Origin: Hevea brasiliensis
Taxonomy: Eukaryota > Streptophyta > Magnoliopsida > Malpighiales > Euphorbiaceae
Assembly: GCF_030052815.1 (NCBI RefSeq)
Contig: NC_079496.1
Location: 44,603,593 to 44,667,592, forward strand
DNA length: 64,000 nt
Reading direction: 5' to 3'
Part shown: one piece after another, positions 36,584-49,342 of the stretch
How positions within the stretch are numbered: position 1 is the stretch's first letter
How the letters are laid out: every line of letters begins with the position of its first letter
Notes under the pieces: generated by a model
Told to the model about the DNA's origin: nothing
Seen by the model: only the letters and a program-made list of their open reading frames with translations
The model's database searches: none
Made by a program: the position numbers and the translations under genes

Positions 36584-38707
36584 CACCTAAAAGACATGTG
36601 TATGTCCACTAAACACTTCAGTTTTCTGCATCATCTTCTCCAGCCGAAATGGACCACCATGAAAACACCATGGGCAAAGCTTCCAAATCTCTCATGCAAG
36701 CACCTTCACGCCATATTTCCACTTAAATTCTTTCATTAAACTTGGTCCACACCTCTTGGGCAGATTATAGAGAACAAAAAGGAAGAGATTTGGTGAAGTT
36801 TTGATAAGCTCCAAAAGTTGTAAGTGTCCAAAACCTCTCCCTTGCTTTAGTAAAGCTTGTGTTTAGGTTGAGGTGAGTGTTTTGGTGAAGAGAAATGAAA
36901 GAAATAGTGAGAAATGGACTTGTCCATTTTCGGCAGCCATGAACCCTTGTTGAGCTTGAGTTATTTTTACTTCTAGTGAATGAAAATGAAGGTTGATTAA
37001 TTCAAATGAAAGTTGTAGTAAGTTTGTGCATAAGTATGTGCATGTAGTGTTTAGATTAAAGGTGTGAAATGGAACCTTGATGCCTTGAGCAAACTGCCAT
37101 GTTTGGCAGCCCCTAATAGCATGAATTTGTGTGTGAACATGTGGTTATTAATGATATATGTTAATGTTAAATTGTGGGCAGCAAGTGTAAGTGATATTGA
37201 AGTATGAATATGTTGAAGTATATGTGTAATATTAACATTGAAGTATGTTGAATTTGGGTGGGTGTAAATATTGAAGTTTAATGGTGTATTGTGTGCCTTG
37301 TGCACTTGAGTATTCTGCCCAGAATTTTTGCTGGAATTGTGTACAATATATTTATGGAAGTGTTGTTGATTGAATATTATAGTAATGAGGAGGAGAAGGA
37401 ACATCAAATTGGGAGTGTATGTGCTTTGTGCAGGTTGTGTATTGGAGGCAGCACCTAAATTAGGCCATAAGTGCCAAACTATGAACCCAATTGGTATGAG
37501 GCCAATATGGGGTGAAACTAGACACCAAATAGGCCAACTTTCATGCAGAAATGTTGTCAAAATTCTGCCTAGAAACTGACATTAAAAAGTGACCAAATCC
37601 GGATTAGTGCATTTGAGGCCTAAAAACTAACCATTTGGGCAGTAGTTAGTGTTTAGGCCATAACTCACTCAAAACAGGTCCAATTGACTTGAAATTTTGA
37701 CCATGAATAGTTAAGACCTATATCTACAAGTCTTATGAAGACACCAAAGCCCAGAAATGACCAGAACCAAGTCAAATGGCTTGCACAAGTTCGGGCACAA
37801 AAACTGCCGAACCAAAAGTGACCTAAAAATTGACCAAATTGTGCACTAAAAGTGCAATCTGTCCAGCTTTAGCAAATTGACCATATCTTGGTCTACACAA
37901 CTCGGAATGACCTGAAATTTTGCTCCACGAGCAATAAGACATAGAGCTACAATTTTTCTTCTTTGACCAAAAGCTAAAAACCAAGGGAAATAGGACTTTA
38001 AGCTAGACCAATCTAGCACACAAAAATTGAGAATTTGACATTTTGCATACAGTGATGCTTGAAGCATTTTGGCAATGAATGCCAACTTGTAAAAATGGTA
38101 AATTGCACTATATTGGCAGCATATTGAGATATAAATTGTGACATATTGATGCTAGAAACAACTTATCCATATTACCTAAAAAGATCAACATATGCATTGA
38201 CTTGTGAATTATATAATAGTTAGTAAACTCCAAAAATTGAAGAATTAAACAATTAATTAATAATGTGCCCTAGTTTGCCTAGTTGACTAGTATGGATAGG
38301 TTGGCATGCCAATAGGATTCTGACAATTAGCTCGTAAATGGCTTCATGCCATACCGTGTTTTTACGGTTTATTATGTCAGACCTTGTGACTTTAATAGTC
38401 TACTACTATACATATTGTGTATTTATTTTTGGCTTATCGCCAGATTGACTATATGGCTTTTTAGCCACGTTATTTGCACACCGGGAGACACTTTGTGACC
38501 GATGGTGTGACGGCCCGAGGTACTAGGTACCCAGTGCTAGTATATCCGTTTATCCAGTCTGGTCAGTATATAGGCTACACGGGCAGTAATTCAAGTACTA
38601 TTAAATTCAAATACCTAAATTCAGTCTACTGACATACAGCACCACCAAAAATTTGTAAACACTTTATTTACTTTATTTTAGTATATATTTCTTTATATTT
38701 GGCACCA

Positions 38708-38745
38708 CTAAGCAAAATTGCTTAGCGCATTGCTTTTGTAACGCG
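38708..38745 (+). other. Tandem stem-loop, LTR4
   Basis: Hairpin 1 CTAAGCAA / TTGCTTAG; hairpin 2 with the same CGCATT mismatch as LTR3. Confidence 0.65.
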
Positions 38746-39351
38746 TAGGTATTGGAGATACAGCTGGGGAGCCCAGCAGACCTACGACTGGGTGAGACGT
38801 CAGATCTGCACAGGAGTCCAGAGTCATCTGCACTGCATTGCATACATGGTAGGACTTAGGATATCTTGTATTTTATACTTTTGTTGTATATTTGAAATTC
38901 AGCCCTGTATTTTATAATGTTATGAAAGCTCTAAGGTTTCTAATATTTTGTACATATTAAATAACATAGAAATTTTCTATATATATTTAAATTATTATGG
39001 AGTGTATTATGGAACTGTTTAATGACTGTAAAAGTCTATTGACTTTACTGAGAAATAGAGACTGTGAAATATTTGAGATTTTGATATCATAATATTAAAC
39101 TGTTTTCAACAGGTTTGGAAGGACAGTTTGTCCTAAATATAGACGGCACCTTGCCAAATTTTTATTACTAGTCTTGAAACACTGATTTTAACAAAGTATG
39201 ACAATAGTATCAACATGATATGAATATTACATAAATGACTTCTTAAAATCAAATTGAGTTCAAGAAATGAGATAATCACAGACTAGGTGTTCCGGCACGC
39301 CGTGTAGCATGCCTTGCTCGGCTATACTGTAGATGGGTAAGGGGTGTTACA

Positions 39352-40228
39352 CCATGGCTACCTAATTAGTAATAAGGAATACCTTAAATGAACCTTTTAT
39401 CATATGTTACCATGCACTAGAATCTCTCTGTTACAAAATCCCAATTCGAGCTAGAGTCATGGTTTATGTCAAACCCCATTCGCTATGAATATTATGTTCT
39501 CTTTTAATTCCAGTTCTTGATTAAAAAGATTTTCTCATCAGAAACTCTTTTTTTATTAAATCTATCTATCTTGGCCAGGAACTTGAAACATCAAGAACAA
39601 TTAAATGAACACAGGATTTTATCCCTATTTACTTAGGGTAATAGATTCCATCTTGATTAACACCTACCTCCATATATAACTAGTAGGAGTCAACACATGC
39701 CCATATACCCATACACAGTACAAGTATGAAAGCAGTATCAAACTCAAACCACCTATGTACCAGATAACTGTGCTATCTCAAGTCTAAAGATTATATGCAT
39801 TGATATAATTTATGACATTGCATTGACAAGAGTAAACTCCATGTGCTTGTCATAAATGTCATTGGTTCGGCCTACTTATCATACATAAGTGCCTATCATA
39901 TTTGTTATATGGCATAAGACTCACCATTCCATCTTATTTATATCTCATATAAATACATTGGGAACAAACATGAATACAATCTTTCTAGATATGTCATGTC
40001 CAGTGTGAAGTATCCTTGATTGTGAACCAATTTATGATACTTTATGCTAGAAATACTGTCACTCATATTCTTAATAACTTAATAATAGAATTTTTAATAA
40101 AATATCAATAGACCTTTTCTATTACACATAAATATGTTATGTAAATAAAAAAGTGAAAATGCATTTTTATTAATAAAATATGTACAATATACATACTAAA
40201 TGATATGCTCTAGGGTATACTACTAACA
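39352..40228 (-). repeat. Copia-type LTR, right part
   Basis: Continues the LTR interrupted at 12377 and ends ACTACTAACA before the second CCTAT. Non-coding and AT-rich. There is no perfect 5-base duplication at the array ends because the left junction is rearranged. Confidence 0.7.
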
Positions 40229-43200
40229 CCTATGGCACCCCAGGCCTAAGGATTATTACGAAACTAATGGTATTGTGAAAACCACAGAAAAGAATAGAGA
40301 ACCATATCAAATAATTGAACCAAAGTTTGAAGCAATTTAATGCTATTGAAAAAATTGATCAAACCGACAAGGGGGCAATATGGTCAATTCACCCTTAGCG
40401 ATGACTCTTAGCCTAAATGTCTATTAAAATGTAGGAAATTAAAATTATGAAAGATAGATTAAAAGTGAAGAGGTGTAGGGAAGAAATGAGAAAGAAAAGA
40501 AAATTTTGAATTAAAGGGATTATGATATCACTATGGTGATGCAAGCATGATCTAATAAAAATTATAATTTTAATTTATGGAAAGTTGCGGATAATTACAT
40601 AAAAATAACTAAGAATTAAAAAGAAAACAAAAAGTGGTCTTCTTCATCATGCTGAGTTGTCCCTCTCTCTCTCCATTTCTCTCACTTTTTCTTCCTTTCC
40701 ACCATTGTTAACCTTGTAAAGCTTAAAATTTCCCTAGTTTCTCCCATAAACTCCCTAAGTCCCAACATAAAAGTTTATCCCTAAACCTTGTTAGAGTGAT
40801 TGGGAACAAAAAGAATAAGAAAGAAAGGATATTTGAAGAAGTAGGAAATTCACAATTAAGGCATGTTATCTCCCTCACCTAAATAAATATGTATTTATGA
40901 AATTGCATTTAGATATGAGAAAATAACTTAAGAAATTAAAGAATTGTGCATGAATCTTGAATTTGAAATTTCGGCCAGCCATGGACTTAAGGGGATTTGA
41001 TGTGTTTCAATCCAATTAAAATGTGTATTTAAGCTTAAATGACTAAAGATATGTAAATAGTAAATTTGAAATTGCATGAATTAGGTAATTAGAAAAATTA
41101 GGGTTCTTGATGGTTAGGGTTTAGGAGAGATTGGGGATTTTTGAGAAATTGATGACCAATTGATATTTGATGCTTAATTTTGGGCAATTGGAGTTCTTAT
41201 GAATGTGAATTGAGGAATGGAAGTGAGTTGAGTCATGGTTAATGAAGTGTTAAATTCTGGCAGCTTGAACTCTGTCCATTTAAGAGGTTATAATTTGAAT
41301 TGTGTTGCTCCAATTGGTTTGAGGCCAATTAATAATGAAACTAGGGTCATAATACTACAATTTTGATGAAGGAACCTTGCCCAAAAAGTGACCACAAGTT
41401 GGTCTAAAATTAGATTGAATCCGAATTTGGTACCCTATTTCTGGGCAGAATTGACCAAATGAATAATACATGTTCAAATGAGCATAACTTTGTGTAGAGA
41501 GGTCCAAATGACTTGATTTTTTCAACCATTGGAAAGCTTAGACACAGTAGAAAAACTTTCATGAAGAACACAAACCCAAATTCTGACCATAACCTATTCA
41601 AATTGCCAACTAAATTTAGGTTATCAAAACTGCTAGAACCAAAAAGTTGCCTAGAATTCTGGAAATAACCAATCCGGCCAACCCTAGTAAAAATAGCATA
41701 ACTTGAGCTACAAAACTTCAAATGAAGTGATTAAAAAGGGAATTAAATTAGACACATTAAGGAACAACTTTGATGAAGAAAGTTTAGCCAAATTTCTACT
41801 GTAGAAAAGTCCAATGGAACAGTAAACCCAAGTGACCAAAACTGAAATTTTGGAATTTCTCTTAGAGAGTTTTGAATTTCAATCAATGCCAACACAATTG
41901 TAACCCAAAATGTGGTATGTGGGTGTAATTAAAACTAGTATACCTATTAAATATGAAAAAGTCAATATTTTACTTAATTGGTCAAATGAATAATAACCAC
42001 CCGAGCCATGAACACAAAGATGAGTAAAATTAAATATGCAAAGTTTAATTATTGGATTAATTATTAGAAATGGTTTGGATGGGTGGTGAAACATTTTAAA
42101 ATTATGTGTTTTAGTTGGAAGAAGCCATCCAAGGAAGAAGGAAAAATTGGATTAAATCAAGGCAAGTAAAAGAGGTTTGTGCACAACTAGCCTATTTTTA
42201 TGTTTTAAATTTATAATGGGTTTTGAATGAACTTGATAATTGTATTTTCTCTTGTGTACAAGAATTTTAATTCATTGAATGAATTTGTATGATTTAATTA
42301 TGTTTTCTCCTATGTATTTAAGGATTTATTGCATAGTTTTGAGAATTATAAATTGTGAATTGTACATTTGAGGTATTGACAACCTTGCGCATGAATTTAT
42401 AATGATTAAATATGTTTAGTAATTTGTAAATACTTTTTATGAATAAAAATTATTTTGAATATGATTTGAAAGCATAGTCGGCATGGCAATGTGATTGAAT
42501 TCCTCATTGGCTTGTCTAATGGGATGAATTGAATTCTCTCTCTGGCTGAAGTGTTGAGGTATGTGCCAATTGAGGAAGAATTGAATGAGTACCCATATTT
42601 GCTAGCTAGCCCGTGCATACCCCTTTAGCCTTTGGTTATTGGGAGAATTGACTTTGTCGTGGTGTATAACTCAACATTATTTTAGTGTCATGCTCTAAGC
42701 TATGTGAATATTTTCAATATTCTTAAATTATGCATACTTTGATAAACTGTGATTGGAACAAATATTTATTAGTGGTTGAAAATATTATATTGTTTTCATG
42801 GTTTAAGAGAATTGTGAACATTTTAAATGTTTTATTATGATTTGGATAAATTCTTATTACTTGATCCAAATGTCATTAAAAAAAATGATTTGCATGATTG
42901 AAAATATTGACTTTGATTTTATGAATTTTGAAGAATTTAAATATTCCAAGCTCCTTGTTATGAATTGTCAAAGTGTGTTTTGTATTAAGTTTTAAATTAT
43001 TAGTTGTGCACCACTGAGTTCACCGCTCAGCGACAGCTTTGTATGCTGTCGCAAGTGAAAGTAAGGACAAAACAGCTGAGTGAGATCACTTGAAGCTGTG
43101 ACTTGATGACAGGCTGAGATAAATTTTGAGTATATTGTAGGTACACCTCTAGACTTTATATTTTTCATGTAATTATGTAACTATTTGTATGTAAGAATGT

Positions 43201-43395
43201 TGAGCAGTTGTATAAAAGCTGGTACTGTCATTTTGGTTAAATGTTTATTTTTGTAATATAAATTTATTTATATTTATTTTTATATAAATGCAGTAGTTAA
43301 ATTTCTTTTAGAATTCTATAAATATTGAGTTTGCTGGATATTGAGCTGATTGAGATCAAATGGAGTTGAGAAAAATTCGAGTTGTAGATTTGTTA
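40229..43395 (+). repeat. Family-B solo LTR, piece 2
   Basis: Resumes the LTR after the copia insertion (CCTATGGCACCCCAGGCC, matching in reverse 10790-10815 of the minus LTR). Contains a CT-rich leader near 40660, three ~95-base modules (about 41282-41375, 41475-41570 and 41690-41795), the GGCATGGCA..CTAGCTAGCC block and the stem-loops at 43014-43051. It stops at the TGTTA target of the family-C array (43391-43395). Confidence 0.85.
43014..43051 (+). other. Tandem stem-loop, family-B solo LTR
   Basis: CTGAG (43014-43018) / CTCAG (43026-43030) followed by CGACAGC (43031-43037) / GCTGTCG (43045-43051), a perfect 7-pair stem. Preceded by GTGCACCA and followed by CAAGT. Confidence 0.75.
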
Positions 43396-43489
43396 TGTAA
43401 CATCTTACCCCTCTGTAAGGCATAACATGATCCCGTAGAATAGCTAATGAACTACCGAACTTCACCTATCGATAACTCATTAAGTACCC

Positions 43490-43564
43490 TACAAGGGATT
43501 TTAAAATTATTTTCTACAAGGGATTTTAAAACTATTTTCTACAAGGGATTTTAAAACTATTTTC
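43490..43564. repeat. Three tandem 25-bp units
   Basis: TACAAGGGATTTTAAAA plus 8 bases, starting at 43490, 43515 and 43540. LTR-B and LTR-C each have a single unit at the same position, so this is a recent slippage expansion. Confidence 0.9.
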
Positions 43565-44064
43565 TTACATTTTGGAAGTGGTGAGTATTTTAGTAGGAAT
43601 TAAAAACATTTAATTGAAGTTTCAAAACTAGTAAAAATTTTTGTCCCATTATATTTTTACGTAAATTTTATAAAAATTTCGATAGAGTGCCGTCTGTATT
43701 TTGAGAAAATAGTTCTTCAAAAACCTGTAAAAATACTTCCAATAATTGTTTTCACAACTCCCAACACCAAAACAACTTAAGTCAACACAATTCAATCAAT
43801 GTTGTTATCTCAAACACTTTATAAATTCTTTCACATTGCATATAGTACTTAATTTACAAATACAAATTTTAATTTACGAAAAGAAAATTCAAAATAACAA
43901 TATTACAATTTACTGTACAACTGCTCAATTTTACATTAATACATATGACATTATAATATTTACATCAAATAGCTACAAGGGTATAAATAAATACCCATAC
44001 AAAAAGATCAGTGAAATCTCAACAATCAGTAGCTCACTCTACTGCTTTTTCCTTGTCACTATCT

Positions 44065-44106
44065 GCGACAGCAAAGAAAGCTATTGCTGAGTATAAAAAT
44101 ACTCAG
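44065..44106 (-). other. Tandem stem-loop, LTR-A
   Basis: On the minus strand: CTGAGTAT / ATACTCAG with loop TTTT (44087-44106), then GCAATAGC / GCTGTCGC (44065-44087) with non-Watson-Crick positions. The longer first stem differs from families A and B but the layout is the same. Confidence 0.72.
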
Positions 44107-46915
44107 TGGTGCATAATAAAATACAAAATACATAATATAAAACATTTATGAACAATTCAAAATTCAAAAATCTCACAATCACATTTCACAATTTTTCAAA
44201 TCACATTTATAGCAAATCATAATTTTCAAAGCTTAATATAACACAAATTTGATCAAACAATTTAATAATCATAGTGTTGCCAATCAATGACAGAACTTAG
44301 GTCATGACACAAAATTTCCAAACATACCGTGTTATACACCACGATAAGGCAAACTCACCCCACTAATCGAAGGTGGCTAGCTAGCTAATGAGTACTCATC
44401 CAAACTTACCCCTTAGACTAAGAAGCTAGAGAGGAAGGAATATAGACAAACTCACCTTATAAATGGAGGAGGAACATAGTGATATTGCAATGCCAAGGGT
44501 GAATCAAAAACAATTTAAATCAAGTTATTCAAATACTTTATGCAAAACATAATAAATTTTCAAAGTCAAATTTCCATCCACAAAGTGGCAACACAGTAGT
44601 TCTCAAAACTCATAATTAACACAATAATTTCACAATGTATAACTGAATAAGTTTTCTATGAGAAAACGATAAATTAGGGTTTATTGTGCACAAACCTGAT
44701 GTGAGTCGCCTCTTGGCCTTAACTCAGTTTGCCCTATCCTTTTCCAAGTCTTTTTCAGCTGAAACACGAAATTTATAGTGTTTCAATATCTTATCTCATA
44801 ATAATTTCAATAATTAATTTATATATGTTTAATTCTAGCTCCAATATGCTTAAACTTACATTCTTGAAAATTTTCATGCTGAGGTTACTATTCATGATAC
44901 TATTCAAGTCAAAATATTGACTTTCTTATGCTTAATAGATATGGGAAATCTAATTATATCCACATACCATATTTTGGTTACCTAACTTGTTAGTTTTGAT
45001 CATTTTCTCAAAACTTAAGTCTTTTAGGCAAACTTTCAAATTTTCAGTTTTGGTGACCTATTTTGCACTGTTCCATTGGTCATGTTGCTGTTAAAATTTG
45101 GCTAAGTTTTCTTTATAGAAGTTGTTCCTTATTGTTTTAACTTTATTTTCCTTTTTGAATAATTCCATTTGGAGTTTTGTAGCTCAAGTTATAGCCATTT
45201 GAATCATGGCTGCCGGATTGGTCTAACCCAGATTTCTGGGCACCAAAACTTGTTCTGGCAGTTTTAAGTTACTAACTTTGGATGGCTAAATGACTTAGTT
45301 AAGGGCATAATTAGGTTTGTGTTCTTCATGAAAATTGTAGGTCTATATCTCAGCTTTTTACTAGTAAAATTTTAAGTCATTTGGACCTACCTAGCCCAAG
45401 TTATGGTCAAATGAATAAACACTATTCATTTAGTCATTTTTGTACAGGGCAGAACACCCATTTCCGGATTTAGCCAATTTGTTCACTATGCTATGGTCAC
45501 TTTTTGGGCATAACTCCAAAATGAAAAATGTGCCATTTTGTGTCTAGTTTCATTCTCAATTGGCCTCACACCAATTGGGTTGGTAAATTTTCAGTTTTGG
45601 TCCTTGAAAGGGACCTTGGTCCTGCTACCTGCAGAATGTCCCTAAGCAATCCGAATTTAAACCTAATTCTAACACTTCCAACATACCACAATTGGTCACA
45701 TATGACCATTTTTCAGCTCAAACAAGGTAAAACACACCATTTGACCAATTCTTCAATTTTTTTCTTCGAAAACCCTAGGTTCAAACCCTAATTCACTTGA
45801 TTTGTTACATTTAATTGATTCCAAGCATACCAACACCATTCTCAACTCATTCAAGATTACATACACTTTTAATTCATTTAAAACACATCATATTCTCATA
45901 CAACTATGGCTGGCCGAAATTCACATATAGTCCTCCATAGTTGTTTTCATTTCATTTTAAGTATATTTCTAGGTTTATTCAACTATAAACACAATTAATT
46001 CAACTAGAACTTCAAGTTTAGATTACTAACCTTTATGCAGAATTTTTTTCCTCTTTAAACTTCTTCCTTTCTTCTTTCTTTCTCCTTGAACCTTCTTTTC
46101 TAGTTACCCAAACAAAGTTTAGTTATGGTAAATGAAGTTTCTATGGTGGGATTTTGTTGTCTTCAAGCTCAAAAGTGAGCTTCCATGGAGTTTTGGGAGA
46201 GAGCTTGGGAGAGAGAGATGGGGCGGCCTAGATGGGAGAAGAAGACCAAAAATAATTTTTCTTTTATTTTAGTTTTTAATGTGTATTTATCATAAATTGA
46301 CTTGATCAAATTAATTCATTAATTTAATAATTATTTATGAGGTCATCCATGATGTCATGGAAGGTCTTTTTCCCTTTTTTTTCTTTTTCTTTTGCATTTG
46401 TTTTTCCATTAATTCTTTAATTTAATTCGTGATCCCAAAATTTTCTTTTCTCCGATTTCATTTGACAGTTAGATCAGGAGTCAGCTCTAGGGGTCAATTG
46501 ACCAAATTGCCCCTCGCCGGTTTGATCCGGTTTGCAAATAATTCAATATTTCTTCTGGATCCCTGACCTAATTATTTGACCGGCTTAACAATTATTTTTT
46601 GTGATTTTCTCTTTTCTACTATGTTTGCAATAGTCCTAAGGACCGCGGCGTCACATTTTACTGTTCGAAATTCTAGTTTAAATCGACCTCGCAGTCCTTC
46701 CCGATAAGGTCACCCATCGTTGTGACTCCCGACTCATTTAACTTCTTGTTTTCTGTTCTTCTTATTTATACTTATCTAATTGACTATTACTAATTATTTG
46801 TGTTCAGGGCTTAACTAGGTGTTTTATATGTGGTTCTACTTCTCTTACTTGTCCGGACCGATACCGGTCACCAAAATAGTAAAATATACCAGGCTATGCC
46901 AATGGGGGTGTTACA

Positions 46916-47997
46916 ATTTTCCCCTCCTTAAAAGAAATTTCGTCCTTGAAATTCTGCCCACTATCTGTTCTTAATTAGTCATATGTGTTATTTTCTCATG
47001 TTTTTCTCACATTTCCATGTAGCCTCATCGTCGGAATGATAGTCTGTAGCACTTTAACTAATAATATTTATATATCGATTGCTCACCTCGTGTACCAAGT
47101 TCCTTATGAGCTTCTGTCATAAGTTAATTTTGAATTCATTTCAGTTCTAGGGGTAAGCAAATCTTTGTGCTAACGGATCCACCTTTTTTTAGGACCTCGT
47201 ATGATCCTAGATAATGAGAACTTAGTCTTTCTCCTTTTTACATAATCTTATAATCTTAATTCCTTTGAGTTTGTGTAAGACTTCTAACAATCTCATGTAA
47301 CGTTTAATTTGTTTGTCCAATCATAATATTTTCTTACTATTACTTTAGCAATTATTTTCCTTTGTAATCTCTTTTTTTTTTCTATCGATATTCTATAGCT
47401 TATTTTGCACTGATGTGTAGTCATTACTTTCTTTTGTACTGAACTATAACCGTTCAATATTCTAACTTTAGAGTTTTAAATCCCAGGTTAGGATTTTCAA
47501 ACTCCTTTCCCATAAGAAAACTTTATCTTATCATAACTATACCAAAACAGATGCCGTTTGCAACTATTCTTGTCTTTGTATATTGTTGGGTAGTAAGTAG
47601 CTCTACACAATAAATCCCAAGTCAGTACTATAATCTGCAGCTTATAATACAAACATCAAGAATATTGCAAAGTTACTACGATACATCCCAATAGATCAAA
47701 CTTCTCTATATCTTATTTCTTTCAAATCTACTAATATCTAAAACTTATTTTGATTATGGTACCCACTGACACCTATCAGCAGTAATACCTTTACCCACAT
47801 CTAAGGTATATTACATAACTTACTTTTAGGTTCTCTTTCCTTACCTAATTAGGCTTACTAATTAACTTTACAAATTGTTGTGTGCTAGCAAATATTTTTC
47901 ACTAACAAACTCTTCCAAAATTAATTTTAAAAAGACTAGTCACTAACATATCAAAATGTTTTTATATATATACATATCTTAATTAAGAATTGAGAAA
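46916..47997 (-). pseudogene. Decayed pol 3' end and polypurine tract, internal A
   Basis: The polypurine tract lies at 46916-46934 on the minus strand (CTTTTAAGGAGGGGAAAAT). Upstream of it on that strand, short runs recall the C-terminal tail of gypsy pol, for example DDEATWKCE around 47010-47035. The rest, to 47997, is AT-rich with no recognisable domain. Confidence 0.5.
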
Positions 47998-49286
47998 ATG
48001 CCAGCCAAAATGTTAGAAGTCTCATCCTCGTCCCTCTGTCGGATAGTGTATACTCTAGCTGGAGCATCACCTTATCCTGGCTGATTCACAGTACTCTGAC
48101 TTCCAGGTGTACTACCTCTACCTCTGCCTCTGCTTCTACCTCCACCAACTGCTGGTGAACTATTTGGGGTAGAAACTTAAGCTGATCCTTCTGATGTGGT
48201 AAATGATCCATAATGGCGCGGACTTACGCAATCCTTAACAAAATGACTAGTCCCTCAAAAATTAAAACATGCTTCTATAGCTCTATAACATACTCCACTA
48301 TGTGGTTTACCACAAGTCTCACAAAGTCGATCCGACATCGTATTTCTGTGTGTTTGTTGAGTTTGCTAATTGGATCGGGGAGGTTTTTGTCTAGAAGATC
48401 TACCTCTACCCGATTCGCGTGAGCTAGATCCTCAAAAATATTTTCTCTTCCCCGAACTACTTTTTGTAGTTTGACCAGTAGCTTTTTATGTTTTCTCTTT
48501 CTCTTCTGTACTCTTTTTCACTGCCCCTTCTGATTCTATCCTTTCTAGTTCCAGAGCTTGTGAAATCAATTCAAAAAAATTTTGGTGTCAGAACCCCACC
48601 ACTTATATTCTCAAGTTAGGCCTCAACCCAGCCTCAAACCTCTTACACCGGTCTCTAGGGGTGGTGACCAAACTTTTGGTATAGTGGCTCAGTCAAGAGA
48701 AATTCCTCTCATACTCTGCTATAGTTCTGTCCCCTTGCTTCAAACTTAAAAACTCTTGCAACTTCATGTCTACATAAGTATCAGGGACCCACTTTTGCCG
48801 AAATTCCATCAAAAACTCTGCCCATGTGAGGACTGGCAGCTCTACCAGGCTGTGGGGGATGGTCTTCCACCACTCATATGCATCCCCTTACAATAGAGAA
48901 ACAGAGTACTTGAACTTTAGCTCTTCTACACACTGCAGCTTTCTGAAAACCCGTTCCATTCTCTCTAACCAATGTTCTGCCTCTAATGGATCTACAGTGC
49001 CCTTAAACTCGGTGGCCCCAAATTTCATTAATTTTTCATATTCTTTGGCCAGAAATGTGGTTGTCCGCAGTGTTTGCATCTGAGCTTGAGGTGGCATATT
49101 TCCTGCCATTTGTTGAAAAAATGTAGCCATCTGCTGTGCAAATTGAGCAGGAAACTGCGGTGCTGGAGTAGGACATGGAGTGGCTGACCCACTCACATTC
49201 TGGAGTGTTGGGGCTTCCCCTTGGACCTCAGCCTCGACAAATTGCTCCACAGAATGATCTCCCTCTTTCATTCTGTTTCTCAACAA
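47998..49286 (-). pseudogene. gag, family C copy A (broken)
   Basis: Minus-strand gag. The N-terminus reads openly at 49286-48888: acidic start (KEGDHSVEQFVEAEVQGE), Pro/Gln-rich QMATFFQQMAGNMPP, then the capsid-like FGATEFKGTVDPLEAEHWLERMERVF. TAA then replaces the Gln codon before GDAYEWWKTIP, where copy B has CAA. Beyond it the frame continues in pieces through the first zinc knuckle (CETCGKPHSGVC, complement of about 48288-48323). The second knuckle has lost a Cys (CFNF) and carries a stop. An Arg/Gly-rich patch and the start of protease (ARVYTIRQRDEDE) end the coding part near 47998. Confidence 0.85.
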
Positions 49287-49342
49287 TTTTTACTTCCTGA
49301 GATCAAACACAAGGAGGTTGACCTCTGTTAGTGCATATTCAT

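Larger units (their letters stand above)
12394..39351 (+). mobile_element. Family-A gypsy tandem array: 4 LTRs sharing 3 internal regions
   Basis: The order is LTR1 (12394-15044, 5'-truncated), internal 1 (15045-19763), LTR2 (19764-23144), internal 2 (23145-27872), LTR3 (27873-31265), internal 3 (31266-35955) and LTR4 (35956-39351). Neighbouring units share a single LTR with no target duplication between them, the signature of unequal LTR recombination rather than independent insertions. Each internal region has an iMet-type primer site, gag, protease, RT, RNase H, integrase, chromodomain-like tail and polypurine tract. The domain order, C-terminal tail and LTR length suggest the Tekay-like chromovirus clade (inference). 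The LTRs differ at only scattered bases, so the array is young. An assembly expansion must be excluded. Confidence 0.88.
35956..39351 (+). repeat. Family-A LTR4 (3' end of array)
   Basis: 3396 bases, TGTAACATCCCC to GGGGTGTTACA, with copia-type LTR sequence directly after (CCATGGCTACC). TATA-like box at 36576-36583; modules near 37465-37555, 37660-37755 and 37875-37970; stem-loops at 38708-38745. Confidence 0.92.
11217..40228 (-). mobile_element. Copia-type solo LTR, split by the family-A array
   Basis: On the + strand it starts TGAAAGGAGCGG (11217) and ends ACTACTAACA (40228), with CCTAT duplicated at 11212-11216 and 40229-40233. Without the nested array it is about 2.04 kb (11217-12377 plus 39352-40228). 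The minus reading is preferred: it begins TGTTAGTAGTATACCC, and a TATA-like TTATATAATG (near 11790) lies upstream of a CT-rich leader. No primer site or coding domain was found, hence a solo LTR. Assignment to Ty1/copia rests on end style and remembered resemblance, so it is tentative. Confidence 0.7.
43396..46915 (-). repeat. Family-C LTR-A (3' LTR)
   Basis: 3520 bases, + strand ends TGTAACATC and GGTGTTACA. Contains a three-fold 25-base repeat (43490-43564), stem-loops (44065-44106), reversed modules (about 45100-45215, 45315-45430 and 45495-45625) and a CT-rich leader region around 46030-46230 in reverse. Confidence 0.88.

Noticed and set aside
43746..44090. Frame repeated at 43.7, 53.0 and 58.9 kb
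   Set aside because: It is antisense to the LTR strand in the three family-C LTRs, with differing lengths and stops. It is repeat DNA, not a gene family.
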